From: Indiicoccus explosivorum
GTDB taxonomy: Bacteria; Bacillota; Bacilli; Bacillales_A; Planococcaceae
DNA: 64,000 bases
NCBI RefSeq assembly: GCF_002167005.1
Contig: NZ_NHTN01000009.1
Span: forward strand, 1-64,000
Reading direction: 5' to 3'
Shown here: positions 52,284 to 62,365 of the stretch, piece after piece
Numbering within the stretch: the first letter of the stretch is position 1
Layout of the letters: each line of letters begins with the position of its first letter
Notes under the pieces: model-generated
Seen by the model: the letters and a program-made list of their open reading frames with translations, nothing else
The model's database searches: none
What the model was told of the DNA's origin: nothing
Translations under genes and position numbers: made by a program

Positions 52284-54548
52284 TCATTCCGCCTTTTTCC
52301 GGAACAGGTCGATGCTGATTTCTGTCCGGCCGTTCCACTCAGCTTCGCTGCCGCTGACTTTCACGTGCAGTTCCGGGCCGGAATGGCGGATGATCCGGAT
52401 CCGGCTCCGGCTTATGCTGATTTCCAGGTGTCTCCCCCGGTACCGCAATGGAAAGGTCAGTTCCGACCACTCCTTGGGCAGCTTCGGGTCCAGGCGGATG
52501 CAGTCTCCTTCGAACGAAACATTGGCGAATCCGAATACCGTCGCCAGCCATAAGGCGCCGAGTGAAGCGCCGTGGATCCCTTCGTCCGAAGAATCCGGTT
52601 TCGGCCCCAAATCGATGAGGCAGGCTTCCCGGAAAAAGCGGTACGCCAGCTCCTCTTCCCCGCACCTTGCGGCCACAATGGCGTGCACCGCTTTGCTGAG
52701 CGAAGAGTCATGGATAGTCCGTGCCTCGTAATAGGCCAGATTCTCCGCTATGACTTCCAGCGGAAACTGATCGGGAAACAGATAGAGCAGCATCACGACA
52801 TCCGCCTGCTTCAGAATCTGCATGCGGTTCACTTCCTGCCGTGAATAATCCAGCAGGATCCCTTGGCTGCCCTGGTTCTCCTTATAAGCGGAAAGATCGA
52901 TTTCAGGCAGGGACAGGAACGTATCATCCTGGGGAATGAGCCCCGCCGCGTCCGGCACCGGCAAGTACAGCCGTTCCAGGAACGCTTCGGCCCGGTCTCT
53001 GTACGCTTCGTCTTCCGCTCCGAACTGTTCCATGTAACGGAGCGCCTGCTCCACGTTATAGCGGGCCATGTAGTTCGTGAACGCGTTGTTATCCACGTGC
53101 TCCGTGTATTCGTCCGGTCCGATGACGTCTTCCAGAACGAGGCGCCCGTCCCTTTCCGAAGCTCTGCTCATCCAGAACCGGCCCGTCTCCATCAATAAAG
53201 CGAGCCCTTCGGTTTTCATGAATTCTTCGTCGCCTGTGTGTAAGTAATACTGGACAGTCGCGAACGCGATGTCCGCGACGATGTGATGTTCCGCGACAGC
53301 CGAGGAAATCCGCTGCCGGTCACCGGTGCGGATGTTGATAGCGGCGAACTCCGGCGTCTCTTCTTCGCCGGTAAGCGCGCTTTCCCACGGGAACAGCGCG
53401 CCTTCATAACCGTTTCTGGCCGCTTTTTCCTGCGCCTGTTCCAGTTTCAGGTAACGGTAGCGGAGAAGCTGCCTCGCCTTGCGGGGCTCCGTCAGCAGGT
53501 GGAACGGCAGGATGAACATTTCGGCATCCCAGAACACATGTCCTTTATAACCTTCCCCTGTCAGTCCTTTCGCCCCGACACCGAATCGCTCATCATGCGC
53601 CGGCGTCATGATCTCCAAGTGGTACAGGGCGAAATCCAGCGCAAGCTGGTCGAACGGGTCGGCTGACGAAATCAGCACTTCTTTATCCCGCCAGAATGCC
53701 GTCCACTTCGCTGCGGAGTTCCTGAGCAGCGTTCCGTAGTCCTTCCCTGCATAGCCTGCCAGCGCATCGAGGCAGGCCGCTTCAGGTGTCCGGCCATCCA
53801 GGTCCCGGTCGAGCGACGTGTAAACGACCGCCTTTTTCTCGAAAACATAGGGCTCGCCGGCCGCCGCTTCCACCTTCACCGACATGACGAGCTGCCGGTT
53901 TTTCGCGGCGAAGCTCTCTTTGCCGGCCGCGCTGCCGGCCACCGTCGCGGCCAGCGCCGCTGTATGCCCGGATTGGCTCGTCCGATAAGTGCCCAGCATG
54001 ACGTCTTCGTCCAGCACACGGACTTCTTTTTCGATCAGGTGCTGGCTGCCGTGATTAGTCTGCTGCGCGTCGATGCCCGTCACCACTTCGATCCGGGCTT
54101 CCCGGTCGAGACTCGTGACCCTGACTTCCGAAGCGACCAGGTGCAAGTCATCTTTCGAAACAAACCGCCGGAACAGGAAACGGAATTCCGCTCCGTCGCT
54201 TTTTCGCCAAAGGATCTCCCGCCGCAGTTCACCGGTCGACAAGTCCAGCTCCCGTTCATAAGAACGGACTTCTCCCGCCAGCAGCGAAAAAAGGGTCCCA
54301 TCGATTTTAATCCGGAACCCCGCCACATCCGGGAAATTCACCAGGTCCGCGGACTCGCCTTCCATGGGCCGGTTGTAGATGCCGGCGGTGTACATGCCTC
54401 TCGTCTGTTCGGTGTAAGCCTCTTCGTGCGAAGCGCGGAGACCGAGATATCCGTTCCCCTGCGCCATCAGGCTCTCATATTTTTTAATGAAGTTCAGATC
54501 GAAATGTTGTTCCCTGAGAATCCTTTCCCTTGTCATAGAGATATACAT
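52284..54548 (-). CDS. GH65 glycoside phosphorylase, kojibiose phosphorylase (YcjT)-like
   Basis: A 754-residue inverting phosphorylase of family GH65. The general acid is Glu480 in GPDEYTEHVDNNAF; HVFWDAEMF (337-345) forms the glucose site; HDSS (613-616) and GIHGAS (657-662) bind phosphate. It phosphorolyses an alpha-glucoside to beta-glucose 1-phosphate. By synteny with YcjT the substrate may be kojibiose or another 1,2-linked glucoside; maltose or trehalose activity cannot be excluded. Its start overlaps the preceding oxidoreductase stop by 16 bases. No beta-phosphoglucomutase is nearby. Confidence 0.88.
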   Translation of the reverse strand: MYISMTRERILREQHFDLNFIKKYESLMAQGNGYLGLRASHEEAYTEQTRGMYTAGIYNRPMEGESADLVNFPDVAGFRIKIDGTLFSLLAGEVRSYERELDLSTGELRREILWRKSDGAEFRFLFRRFVSKDDLHLVASEVRVTSLDREARIEVVTGIDAQQTNHGSQHLIEKEVRVLDEDVMLGTYRTSQSGHTAALAATVAGSAAGKESFAAKNRQLVMSVKVEAAAGEPYVFEKKAVVYTSLDRDLDGRTPEAACLDALAGYAGKDYGTLLRNSAAKWTAFWRDKEVLISSADPFDQLALDFALYHLEIMTPAHDERFGVGAKGLTGEGYKGHVFWDAEMFILPFHLLTEPRKARQLLRYRYLKLEQAQEKAARNGYEGALFPWESALTGEEETPEFAAINIRTGDRQRISSAVAEHHIVADIAFATVQYYLHTGDEEFMKTEGLALLMETGRFWMSRASERDGRLVLEDVIGPDEYTEHVDNNAFTNYMARYNVEQALRYMEQFGAEDEAYRDRAEAFLERLYLPVPDAAGLIPQDDTFLSLPEIDLSAYKENQGSQGILLDYSRQEVNRMQILKQADVVMLLYLFPDQFPLEVIAENLAYYEARTIHDSSLSKAVHAIVAARCGEEELAYRFFREACLIDLGPKPDSSDEGIHGASLGALWLATVFGFANVSFEGDCIRLDPKLPKEWSELTFPLRYRGRHLEISISRSRIRIIRHSGPELHVKVSGSEAEWNGRTEISIDLFRKKAE

Positions 54549-55564
54549 TCACCCTTTTCAGCAGATTGATATAATGCTTCAACGATCTTCTGTATGGTAT
54601 ATCCCTGTCCGCTGTCGACGATCATGACGTCATGCCCCAAGCATTTGTCCACGAACGCTTCCATGCTTTTCCGGTGGCGGTCGGTATCCGCTTTTTCCTT
54701 TTGGTAGAGGCTGACCAGCTTGCCGTCGCTGTCGGTATGGATATGCGCGGGGAACAGTTCCGCACCCGCCTCATCCCCGTAGAACGATACATTCATCACA
54801 GCGTCTTCCTTCATATTCAGTGCAAATGAAGTCTCAAGCTGCAGCAGCCCGTCATTCTTCAGCTCAATGAACGCGAAAAATGAATCCTCGACCGTGAACG
54901 CCTCCGGATCCCACGTTCCGAAAGAGCCGCTGGACTTTTTCCGACCGATTTTCTGATACATCTTCGCCGTCACCCGCCGGACCTCCGGAAACCCGAGCGC
55001 ATACAGCGCAGCGTCCAGCATGTGGATCCCTAAATCCATCAGCGGCCCGCCGCCCTGCATTTCCTTGTCATTGAAATAGCCCCAGCCGGGAATACCGCTT
55101 CGCCGGGTCGCCTGGATTTTTGTCACGTAGACGTCTCCCAGCATCCCTTCCGCGATCTTTTCTTTAAGAATGCGCACATCGTCCGCGAACCGGTGATGGA
55201 AATTGTATGCCAGCACCGCGCCGGCCGCTTCCGCCGCCTGGTGCATCTGCAGCGCTTCGCCGGCGGACATCGCCGGCGGCTTTTCACATAGCACGTCACA
55301 GCCGTGTTCCAGCGCTTTCATGACCAGTTCGAAGTGGAAGCGGTTCGGCGTGCACACGCTGACGAGATCCGGCTTTTCCGCCGCAAACATTTCATCCGCA
55401 TCGGTATAGAAACGGGGAATGCGGTTCTTGCGGGCGAACGCTTCTGTCCGGCCTGCATCCCTTCCGACGACAGCAGCCAGGTCAATTTCTGCCCGCTCCT
55501 GGTAGTAAGGGACGTGGACTGTTTCCGCCACATTCCCTCCGCCGATGACAACCGCCTTTTTCAC
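54533..55564 (-). CDS. Gfo/Idh/MocA family oxidoreductase, YcjS-like
   Basis: A 343-residue protein with an N-terminal NAD(P)-binding domain (AVVIGGGNVAETVHVPYYQ), the catalytic-Lys motif CEKPPAMS near residue 94, and GGGPLMDLGIHMLDAALYALG in the C-terminal domain. In E. coli YcjS oxidises or reduces C3 of D-glucosides. The adjacent isomerase and the broken dehydrogenase genes complete that set, so 3-keto-glycoside chemistry is likely. It lies 12 bases behind the isomerase gene. Confidence 0.9.
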   Translation of the reverse strand: MKKAVVIGGGNVAETVHVPYYQERAEIDLAAVVGRDAGRTEAFARKNRIPRFYTDADEMFAAEKPDLVSVCTPNRFHFELVMKALEHGCDVLCEKPPAMSAGEALQMHQAAEAAGAVLAYNFHHRFADDVRILKEKIAEGMLGDVYVTKIQATRRSGIPGWGYFNDKEMQGGGPLMDLGIHMLDAALYALGFPEVRRVTAKMYQKIGRKKSSGSFGTWDPEAFTVEDSFFAFIELKNDGLLQLETSFALNMKEDAVMNVSFYGDEAGAELFPAHIHTDSDGKLVSLYQKEKADTDRHRKSMEAFVDKCLGHDVMIVDSGQGYTIQKIVEALYQSAEKGECISL

Positions 55565-55576
55565 ATTATGACCTCC

Positions 55577-56377
55577 TCACGGCCGAGCCAGCGCTTCCTT
55601 CAGAAAAGCCAGGGATTTCCGGTATTCCTGTTCAGGCTGTTCGCCTCTCACCCGGCACTCGATGGACACATCGCCGTCGTAGCCGTCTTCTTTCAATTGC
55701 GCAAACAGCCGGGCGAAATCGAGCGAACCGCTTCCCGGCTGATAACGGTGGTTATCGGCCAAATGGATGTGCCCGATGACATCCCGGTTGGCATGCAATG
55801 TGCCGGCCATATCGTCTTCCTCGATATTCATATGATAGAAATCGGCGATGACCTGCACATGACGGAACTCGTTATCGTCGATATAGCTTCTTGCTTCGGC
55901 CACTGTGTTGATCATGTGGTCCTGATAGCGGTTCAGCGGCTCCAGGAAAATAACAGTCCCCGTCTCCGCTGCCGCTTTATTCAAATAAACGAGGGAATCC
56001 GTCACCGCCCGGCGGTCCGCCTCAGGACTCCGGGGCGGCTCCATCGGCGGCAGCCGGTACGTGAACATGCCCCAGGCAGCCGGAACGACAATCCCTTTAC
56101 CGCCCACTTCCCGCAGCGCTTCCAAAATCCGGGTGATCTCTTCCAGGCCGCGAAGCCGTCTCTGTTCGTCGAAATCGCCGATCCAGCCATCATACCCGCC
56201 GCAGGCCGCCACAACGGGCAGCCCGGTTTCATCAATCGCTTTCTTCACCTCATCTACATGATCCACCAGCAGTTTGCCGTCGATCTCGAACCCGTCGAAA
56301 CCGAATTCCTTGATGAAACGGAATTTCTCGCTGATCGGCTCCGGAAAGAATGCCTGATTCTGTGTGCAAATCCTCAT
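55577..56377 (-). CDS. TIM-barrel sugar isomerase/epimerase, YcjR-like
   Basis: A 266-residue AP-endonuclease-2-type TIM barrel with metal-ligand positions visible: Glu in IFLEPLNRY, Asp and His in VIADFYHMNIEEDD, His in IGHIHLADNHRYQPGSGSLDF, and Glu in VSIECRV. YcjR of E. coli is an epimerase of 3-keto-gulosides to 3-keto-glucosides, and the same neighbours occur here. GGAGGAACGG precedes the ATG. Cytoplasmic and probably Mn-dependent. Confidence 0.88.
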   Translation of the reverse strand: MRICTQNQAFFPEPISEKFRFIKEFGFDGFEIDGKLLVDHVDEVKKAIDETGLPVVAACGGYDGWIGDFDEQRRLRGLEEITRILEALREVGGKGIVVPAAWGMFTYRLPPMEPPRSPEADRRAVTDSLVYLNKAAAETGTVIFLEPLNRYQDHMINTVAEARSYIDDNEFRHVQVIADFYHMNIEEDDMAGTLHANRDVIGHIHLADNHRYQPGSGSLDFARLFAQLKEDGYDGDVSIECRVRGEQPEQEYRKSLAFLKEALARP

Positions 56378-56401
56378 CGACCGTTCCTCCTTTTTTTCCG
56401 T

Positions 56402-57470
56402 TCATGCTTCCGGGACCGGCTTGCTTTCCGCTTCCGGTCTTCCGTCGAATTCCACGCCCAGTTTAATGCCCAGTTCCGGGTTCCGGTCAACGTACTTCAT
56501 GTAACCTTCCGGACTCTCCCGGAACGGAATGACCGGGCGGATGATATCCTCGCAATTTATGTAGCCGTTCATCAGCAATTCCCAGCACGTATCTTCAATG
56601 CGCTTGCGGTCCCATCTCGGGTAATCGGGGTTCGGTTCGCTCGCAGCACGGGAGAATACGATTTTGGCGTTGTTGAAATGCGCTTCGCGCCCGAAATTCA
56701 AGCCTTCGGGGAAAGGTTTGCCGAATGCCACATAGGAAATGGTGCCTCCGTAGCCCAGTCCCTTCAGTGCCCCTTGCAGGGCAGCCGAATTCCCGCTCGT
56801 TTCGATGATGGAATCGGCCCCGATCTTATCCGTCAGCCGTTTGATTTCCCATCCGATATCCGAAGACAGCGGATCGAGGGAAAAATCAGCCCCGTTGCGC
56901 TCGGCGATTTCCCGCCGGTTTTTCAAGGGATCGACAGCGATGACGAGCCGGGCGCCGACTTTTTTCGCCAGCTGGACGGCGATCTGGCCGATGGCGCCCA
57001 GCCCGCACACCCGCATCCCGGACTCCGCCCAAAGCGAATTGGGCCGGATCGTAGCACACCGCATTCTGCCACTTCGCTCCTTCCGGCATTTTTCGGAGCC
57101 GGTGGTTGGCCACGCCTTTTACGATGACCGTCTCTTGGATAGGACCATACGTACAGACGTGATCGCCGATTTTATAATCCGTAACCCCTTCACCCGCTTC
57201 GATGACAGCGCCGACGACCATATTGCCGAGCGGCAGCTCACCGAAGACGAGACCCTTGGCGGCATGCTCGGCCCTCGGCAAGAACATGCGCCATTCTTCC
57301 GAAAACTCCTCTTCGATGAACGGCGTCTGCCCCCTGAAGTCGGCGACTTCCGTTCCGTGTTTCGGTGAAGCGGCTGTCACGGCGATCTTCACTTCATCCG
57401 GTCCGACCGGTCGATCCTCATAATCTGTCAGTGCCGCCACCCTCGGTTTTATTGCCACCAGTTTCTTCAT
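56402..57470 (-). pseudogene. YcjQ-like zinc-type dehydrogenase, frameshifted
   Basis: Two overlapping frames make up one medium-chain dehydrogenase. The upstream frame (from the ATG at 57470) encodes the GroES-like half ending GAKWQNAVCYDPAQFALGG. The downstream frame resumes at ESGMRVCGLGAIGQIAVQLAKKVGA, the NAD-binding half, and runs to 56402. The break lies near 57015-57030, and a loss of 2 or 8 bases or a gain of one would explain it. In E. coli YcjQ oxidises D-gulosides at C3. If the break is real, this step is missing or done by another protein. The neighbouring isomerase and oxidoreductase genes are intact. Confidence 0.85.
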
Positions 57471-57500
57471 TTCGATCAACTGCCTTTCTCTGGAATAAAA

Positions 57501-58355
57501 TCAGCCTTTCACGCCGCCTTCAGTCGCTCCGCCTTTGATGAACCGCTCAGACAGTCCGTACAGGATCAGGACCGGCAAAGCTGTCAGAAGCGAGGCGGCC
57601 ATCATTTGCCCCCACACGTAATCCGGCGTGCTGAACAGCGTCGTCAGCCCGATCGGTAGCGTGAATTTCTCCGAGCTCGACAGGAAGATCGAAGCGAACA
57701 GGAAGTCGTTCCAAGCGATCATAAAGGCATAGACGAACACCGAAATGATGCCGGATATCGACAGGGGAATGATGATGTAGAAAATAATCTGGATCCGGTT
57801 GAGCCCATCGATCATCGCCGCTTCCTCCAGATCATCCGGAATCGTATCGAAATAGCTTTTCAGCATGAAAATCGAGGCCGGGAGCGTCTGGACGACCATC
57901 GTGATGATCAGCGCCACCAGCGTATTGTACAGCCCGAGACCCGAGATGATCCGGAACAGCGGAACGATGAGCAGCAGTCCGGAAAACATGTAGACGGTGT
58001 AAAAACCGGAATTGATCGTAGCCCGGCCTTTGAATTTCAGCTTTGATACTGCATAGGCGCCGAAGATCGAAAACAGGACCGAAATCGCCGCCGCTGTCAG
58101 CGAGACGATGAAGCTGTTCTTGAAGTACATCATGAACGGGAACAGGACCGGATCGAACACGTTCCGGTAATGTTCCAGTGTCCACTCCTGCGGCAGCAGA
58201 GTCGGCGTCCGCGAAATTGCTTCAGCCGAGCTTTTCAGCGATGTCATAAGCATGACGAAAAACGGGAACAGGGTAATTCCCAGCACGGCGAGCAGGCCGA
58301 TGTAGAAGAAGATCTTTTTCGTCGTTTTCGATTTCTTGCTGCTAGCCATTGCCAT
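57501..58355 (-). CDS. Sugar ABC transporter permease (MalG/YcjP type)
   Basis: A 284-residue membrane protein with six hydrophobic segments and the EAA loop DDLEEAAMIDGLNRIQIIFYIIIPLS near residue 190, plus the C-terminal FIKGGATEGGVKG typical of MalG-type permeases. It forms the channel with the protein encoded just upstream, whose stop overlaps its start by 14 bases. The ATPase partner is probably MsmX. Confidence 0.93.
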   Translation of the reverse strand: MAMASSKKSKTTKKIFFYIGLLAVLGITLFPFFVMLMTSLKSSAEAISRTPTLLPQEWTLEHYRNVFDPVLFPFMMYFKNSFIVSLTAAAISVLFSIFGAYAVSKLKFKGRATINSGFYTVYMFSGLLLIVPLFRIISGLGLYNTLVALIITMVVQTLPASIFMLKSYFDTIPDDLEEAAMIDGLNRIQIIFYIIIPLSISGIISVFVYAFMIAWNDFLFASIFLSSSEKFTLPIGLTTLFSTPDYVWGQMMAASLLTALPVLILYGLSERFIKGGATEGGVKG

Positions 58356-59223
58356 TCAGGCTCACCCGCTTCCTTGAAATGATGATGACCGAGAACAGGA
58401 CGACGAACAGGATCACGGAAATCGCCGCCGCTTTTCCGAGGTCATTGAATGCGAATGCCGTTTCATACAGGTAGATCCCAAGCACCGGCACCTGATTCGT
58501 CAGCAGATAGACGTCCTCGAAAATGTAGAAAGTCCAGATCGTCCGCAGTGTGGCGACAATGATCAGCACCGGCATGATCGCCGGCAGCGTGACGACTTTG
58601 AATTTGTCCCATGCTGAGGCGCCATCGATTTCGGCTGCCTCATACAGCGTCCGGTCAACGGTCTGCAGAATCGCCAGGAACGAAATGAACGCGTACGGGA
58701 AATATCGCCAAATTGCGAAAATCACAACAATGACAAAACTCAGCACCGGCTCATCGAACCAAAGCGGCGCCGTCTCGAACAGGCCGAAAATATCGACCGT
58801 CAAGTAGTTGATGACGCCATAGCCGCTGTTGAACATGTACTTCCAGGCAAACACGAGGGAGATCGTGGGCGCTACATAGGAGGCGATGATGAGCGACCGC
58901 GACACTTTGCGGAACGCGAACGGCCGGTTGAACAGAATCGCGATCGCCAGTCCGAGCACAGTGCTGCCCGCGACTGTCAGAAAGGTATAGAGCAGCGTGA
59001 TGCCGAGCGACTGCCAGAACGCCAGGTCGGTCAGAATGCTTATGTAGTTTTCGAGCCCGATGAAAACCGGATCGATGTTCGGGTTGATCGACTGCTCGAA
59101 AAAGCTGATTCTGACATTCACGAGCATCGGGTAGATGATGAGCAGCAAGATCAAAAAGACGCTCGGCAAAAGCAAAGCAGCCGCCAGTTTCGCGTTCGAT
59201 CTCTCTTTTGCTTTTCGTTTCAT
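58342..59223 (-). CDS. Sugar ABC transporter permease (MalF/YcjO type)
   Basis: A 293-residue protein with six membrane helices and the EAA loop RTLYEAAEIDGASAWDKFKVVTLPAIMPVL near residue 190. The frame is open to 59301, but AGGAGGAG directly before the ATG at 59223 fixes the start. It pairs with the MalG-type permease. It stands about 117 bases downstream of the binding-protein gene. Confidence 0.93.
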   Translation of the reverse strand: MKRKAKERSNAKLAAALLLPSVFLILLLIIYPMLVNVRISFFEQSINPNIDPVFIGLENYISILTDLAFWQSLGITLLYTFLTVAGSTVLGLAIAILFNRPFAFRKVSRSLIIASYVAPTISLVFAWKYMFNSGYGVINYLTVDIFGLFETAPLWFDEPVLSFVIVVIFAIWRYFPYAFISFLAILQTVDRTLYEAAEIDGASAWDKFKVVTLPAIMPVLIIVATLRTIWTFYIFEDVYLLTNQVPVLGIYLYETAFAFNDLGKAAAISVILFVVLFSVIIISRKRVSLNGNG

Positions 59224-59340
59224 GGTCTCCTCCTGGTCTTCAGTGTATTCCCGGATAAGACAACCGGTGTATTCCCTGCCGGACGTCAAAAGGGCTGTCA
59301 ATGAATGAGAGGGGTGCCGTCAGACACTCCCTCCCCTGAT

Positions 59341-60636
59341 TTATTGGATGACTTCCTTGACCGCGCTTTCGGCTTCCGCCAGCGCTTCTTCCACACTCTG
59401 CTCACCGACGGTCACACTGTTCACCATTTTCGGGATGGCGCCGGAGCTTGAGATATCGCCCGCTTTCAGGAAGTTCTGGCCGTCCACCAGACCGAATATC
59501 TGGATTTCTTCGAAGGAAGAGGCGATTTCGGTCGACAGGTCGCCGAATGCGTTGATGACTTCGTTCGACTGGTATGCTTCACTTTCTGTCACGAGGTCAC
59601 TGACCGGCTGCGCACCGCCTGGTGACATCAGCACCCATTCCGTCATGTTTTCCGGCTGTGCCATGAATTCGACGAATTCTTGTGCGGCTTCTCTCTCCGC
59701 GTCTTCGACACCGGCTGTGATGGTCAGTGCGGAAACAGTCCCGTAGACCGCGCTTGTTTCATTGGTCGGAATCGCAAATCCAAGATTTTCCGCATTCCCC
59801 TGTTCAAAGACACCCGGCAGGATGTAGGTCGAGTAAATGGCCATCGGCGCCGTATTGTTCATGAAGGCGTCGTTGACTTCCGTAACCCCGTTGGAGCCCG
59901 GCATCGTATATTGGGAAAGCTCCTGGTAATAAGCGAGCGCTGCCTCCATCTCCGGCGTGTTGATCGTCAGTTCGCCTTCCGCGTTCAGCACGTTGGCATT
60001 GTTCGACAGCGCGAACTGGGAGAACGCCTGCTCCGAGAAAAGGCTTTCTTCAGTCGGCAGCGCGATGCCGTACTGGTCTTCCGCAGGATTGGTGAAGGCT
60101 TCCGCAACGGCCAATACTTCATCCCATGTTTCCGGTTCTTCAAAGCCTTTCGACGCAAGCGCTTCCTTGTCATACCAGATTCCCTGGACCCAGCCGCTGA
60201 TCGGCAGGCCGAGGTATCCGTCGCCCGTTTCGTTGCTTATGAGCCGCAGTGCACCGTCGTAGAAATTATCCGCCCCGACGGATTCAATGGCTGCCGCCAC
60301 CGCCTCCTGGTCGATGAGCTGGTCTTTCGCCATCACCCTTGCGAAATCCTGGCTGACTTCCAGCACTTCCGGAAGCTGTCCGGCGCTTGCCAGCGTGACC
60401 ACTTTCGTGTTGTAGGCATCTTCTTCAACCGGCACCTGCTCAACCTGGATGTCCGGATGCTCGCTTTCGAATTTCTCGACGAGATCCGTAATGACCGCCA
60501 GACGCTCCTGTTCCACCTGAGAGTGCATGAATTCGATTGTCACGCTCCCGTCTTCACTCACCGCTTCCTCCCCTCCGCAAGCAGCGAGACCTGTCGTCAG
60601 GCCGAGTGCGGCCGCCAATCCAAACACTTTTTTCAT
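59341..60636 (-). CDS. Sugar ABC transporter substrate-binding lipoprotein (YcjN-like)
   Basis: A 431-residue extracellular binding protein of the family 1 sugar type with a lipobox GLAAC near residue 20. It contains ITDLVEKFESEHPDIQVEQVPVEEDAYNTKVVTLASAGQLPEVLE and EAAQEFVEFMAQPENMTEWVLMSPGGAQPV. It would bind an oligosaccharide or glucoside for the two permeases. GGGGAGG precedes the ATG at 60636, which overlaps the phosphorylase stop by four bases. Confidence 0.92.
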   Translation of the reverse strand: MKKVFGLAAALGLTTGLAACGGEEAVSEDGSVTIEFMHSQVEQERLAVITDLVEKFESEHPDIQVEQVPVEEDAYNTKVVTLASAGQLPEVLEVSQDFARVMAKDQLIDQEAVAAAIESVGADNFYDGALRLISNETGDGYLGLPISGWVQGIWYDKEALASKGFEEPETWDEVLAVAEAFTNPAEDQYGIALPTEESLFSEQAFSQFALSNNANVLNAEGELTINTPEMEAALAYYQELSQYTMPGSNGVTEVNDAFMNNTAPMAIYSTYILPGVFEQGNAENLGFAIPTNETSAVYGTVSALTITAGVEDAEREAAQEFVEFMAQPENMTEWVLMSPGGAQPVSDLVTESEAYQSNEVINAFGDLSTEIASSFEEIQIFGLVDGQNFLKAGDISSSGAIPKMVNSVTVGEQSVEEALAEAESAVKEVIQ

Positions 60637-62336
60637 CGTAATTCCTCCCCTTTTTTGATCGGTTTGAGCCATCGGAACCCATAAGGCACAAGATCGAGTC
60701 CGCCCGGCGCTTCCACTTTTTCTCCCGTGACAACATCGAGGAAACTGCCTGACACACCGGCGTTCACCTTCCGGCCAGTCAAATTGTTCAAGACGAGCAG
60801 GCGGCTTCCTGATTTATCGATCCTGCTGTAAGCGAAGACCGATTCCCCGAAATCCTCCACTTCCATCCGGTTGTTCGGATGGAACAGCGGTTCGTTTTTC
60901 CGGATCCCGATGATTTTCTTCAGGCCGGTGAAAATGCGGTTTCTGACACTGCCGTCCGCCAGCAGTTCGCTTTCCAGCCGGTCATAATCGAATTTCTGGC
61001 GGTTGATCGACCGGTTGCTGCCGGTCGCCTCGACGCCCGCATAATCATTCCCGGACCCGAGGATGCTCTGGACATAGACAGCCGGAACGCCAGGCAGTGT
61101 AAGAAGAATGGAATGGGCCAGCAGGAACTTGGCGATCCGCGCCTCATCCCCTTCCTGTTTCCGGCTCAGCGCATCGAAATAAGTAACATTGATTTCGTAT
61201 GGGATTTCCCGGCCGTCCTCTGTCCGCTTATACGAGACGAGCGCCCCTTCTTCCTGCAGGCTGCCGACGAGATCGGTGATTTCGTTTTCCGGGACGATCC
61301 CCCGGATCGGATTCAGCCCGATTCCGTCATGCGAAGCGAGGAAATTGTAAAATGCCGTCTCTCCGCCGGTATCCGGAAGCCCTTTCGCCCACTTTGTTAA
61401 AGCGCTTCCATTTCCGTTGTGAATGGAATAAAGGACCAAGGGCGGAAGCGGGAATTGATATACCATGTGCGCTTCGTCGTGCCCGTTCCCGAAGTAAGAG
61501 ATGTTGTCCTCGTGCGGGACGTTCGTTTCGGTGATCAGGACGGTGCCGGGTGACGCTTCATCCGCGATATCCCGGAAAAGCTTGACGATTTCATGCGTTT
61601 TCGGATGATGGATGCTCGGTGTGCCGACCTCTTTCCAGACAAAGCCCACCGCATCCAGGCGGATGAATTCCGCGCCTTGCTCGATATAGAACAGCAGAAG
61701 CTCCGCCATCCTGACCAGCACTTCCGGATTTCCGAAGTTCAAATCGATCTGGTCACTGCTGAAAGTGGTCCAAATGTGCTTTTCTTCCCCGTCAGCCGTC
61801 GTGAAAGCGGTCAGCAGCGGGTGGGCTCTCGGTCTTGTCACCGCACTCAAATCCACGGAAGGATCCATTTCGATGAAGAACTCCCGGTAAGCGGGATTGC
61901 CCTTCAAGTACTCCCGGAACCATTCGCTTTCCGCGGAAATGTGGTTGCAGACATCATCGAACATGAGCCGGACCGAACCGGACAGCCGGCGGATATCTTC
62001 CCAGCTGCCGAGAGCGGGATCGACTGCCCGGTAGTCGATCACCGAGAATCCGTCATCGGACGAATACGGATAAAAAGGAAGGATATGGACGATATTGAAG
62101 GAATCCGAAAGGTGTTCGTCCACCATCTTCTCCAGCGACTGCAGGGCCGGACGCCCTTCTTCCCTGAACTGATCGCCGTACGTGATCAGCACCACATCCT
62201 CTTCGTCCCACAGCTGCTTTCTCTTTCGTAAAGGCTTCCTCTTCGTTTCTTCTATGGCTGCGACAATCCTTGAAACATACGGTTCAACATCTTGATCTTC
62301 GTAAATAAAGGACAGCCTGTTTTTTATTTTTTCCAT
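60633..62336 (-). CDS. GH13 subfamily 18 phosphorylase, glucosylglycerate phosphorylase (YcjM)-like
   Basis: A 567-residue sucrose-phosphorylase-type enzyme. Catalytic residues: nucleophile Asp228 (IRLDAVGF), acid/base Glu270 (VLITETN) and Asp337 (ASHDGIG). The ILPFYPYSSDDGFSVIDYRAVDPALGSWEDI segment is typical. YcjM phosphorolyses glucosylglycerate to glucose 1-phosphate and D-glycerate; the glycerate kinase at the other end of the operon supports the same substrate here. Sucrose 6-phosphate phosphorylase is the alternative. AAGGGGG precedes the ATG at 62336. It is the first gene of the operon. Confidence 0.88.
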   Translation of the reverse strand: MEKIKNRLSFIYEDQDVEPYVSRIVAAIEETKRKPLRKRKQLWDEEDVVLITYGDQFREEGRPALQSLEKMVDEHLSDSFNIVHILPFYPYSSDDGFSVIDYRAVDPALGSWEDIRRLSGSVRLMFDDVCNHISAESEWFREYLKGNPAYREFFIEMDPSVDLSAVTRPRAHPLLTAFTTADGEEKHIWTTFSSDQIDLNFGNPEVLVRMAELLLFYIEQGAEFIRLDAVGFVWKEVGTPSIHHPKTHEIVKLFRDIADEASPGTVLITETNVPHEDNISYFGNGHDEAHMVYQFPLPPLVLYSIHNGNGSALTKWAKGLPDTGGETAFYNFLASHDGIGLNPIRGIVPENEITDLVGSLQEEGALVSYKRTEDGREIPYEINVTYFDALSRKQEGDEARIAKFLLAHSILLTLPGVPAVYVQSILGSGNDYAGVEATGSNRSINRQKFDYDRLESELLADGSVRNRIFTGLKKIIGIRKNEPLFHPNNRMEVEDFGESVFAYSRIDKSGSRLLVLNNLTGRKVNAGVSGSFLDVVTGEKVEAPGGLDLVPYGFRWLKPIKKGEELR

Positions 62337-62350
62337 TGCAACCCCCTTTT

Positions 62351-62365
62351 TTGGAACCGCTCCCA
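62351..62365 (-). promoter_or_regulatory. LacI-type operator 1
   Basis: TGGGAGCGGTTCCAA (minus strand) lies within the operon leader, 15 bases before the YcjM-like start. It matches operator 2 in 14 of 15 bases. The half-site TGGGAGCG and its imperfect mirror are in LacI-family form. Confidence 0.75.

Noticed and set aside
61397-61410. cre-like TTAAAGCGCTTCCA inside the GH13 gene
   Set aside because: It is 13 of 14 to the consensus but lies about 1 kb downstream of the promoter within a coding region; it may be chance.
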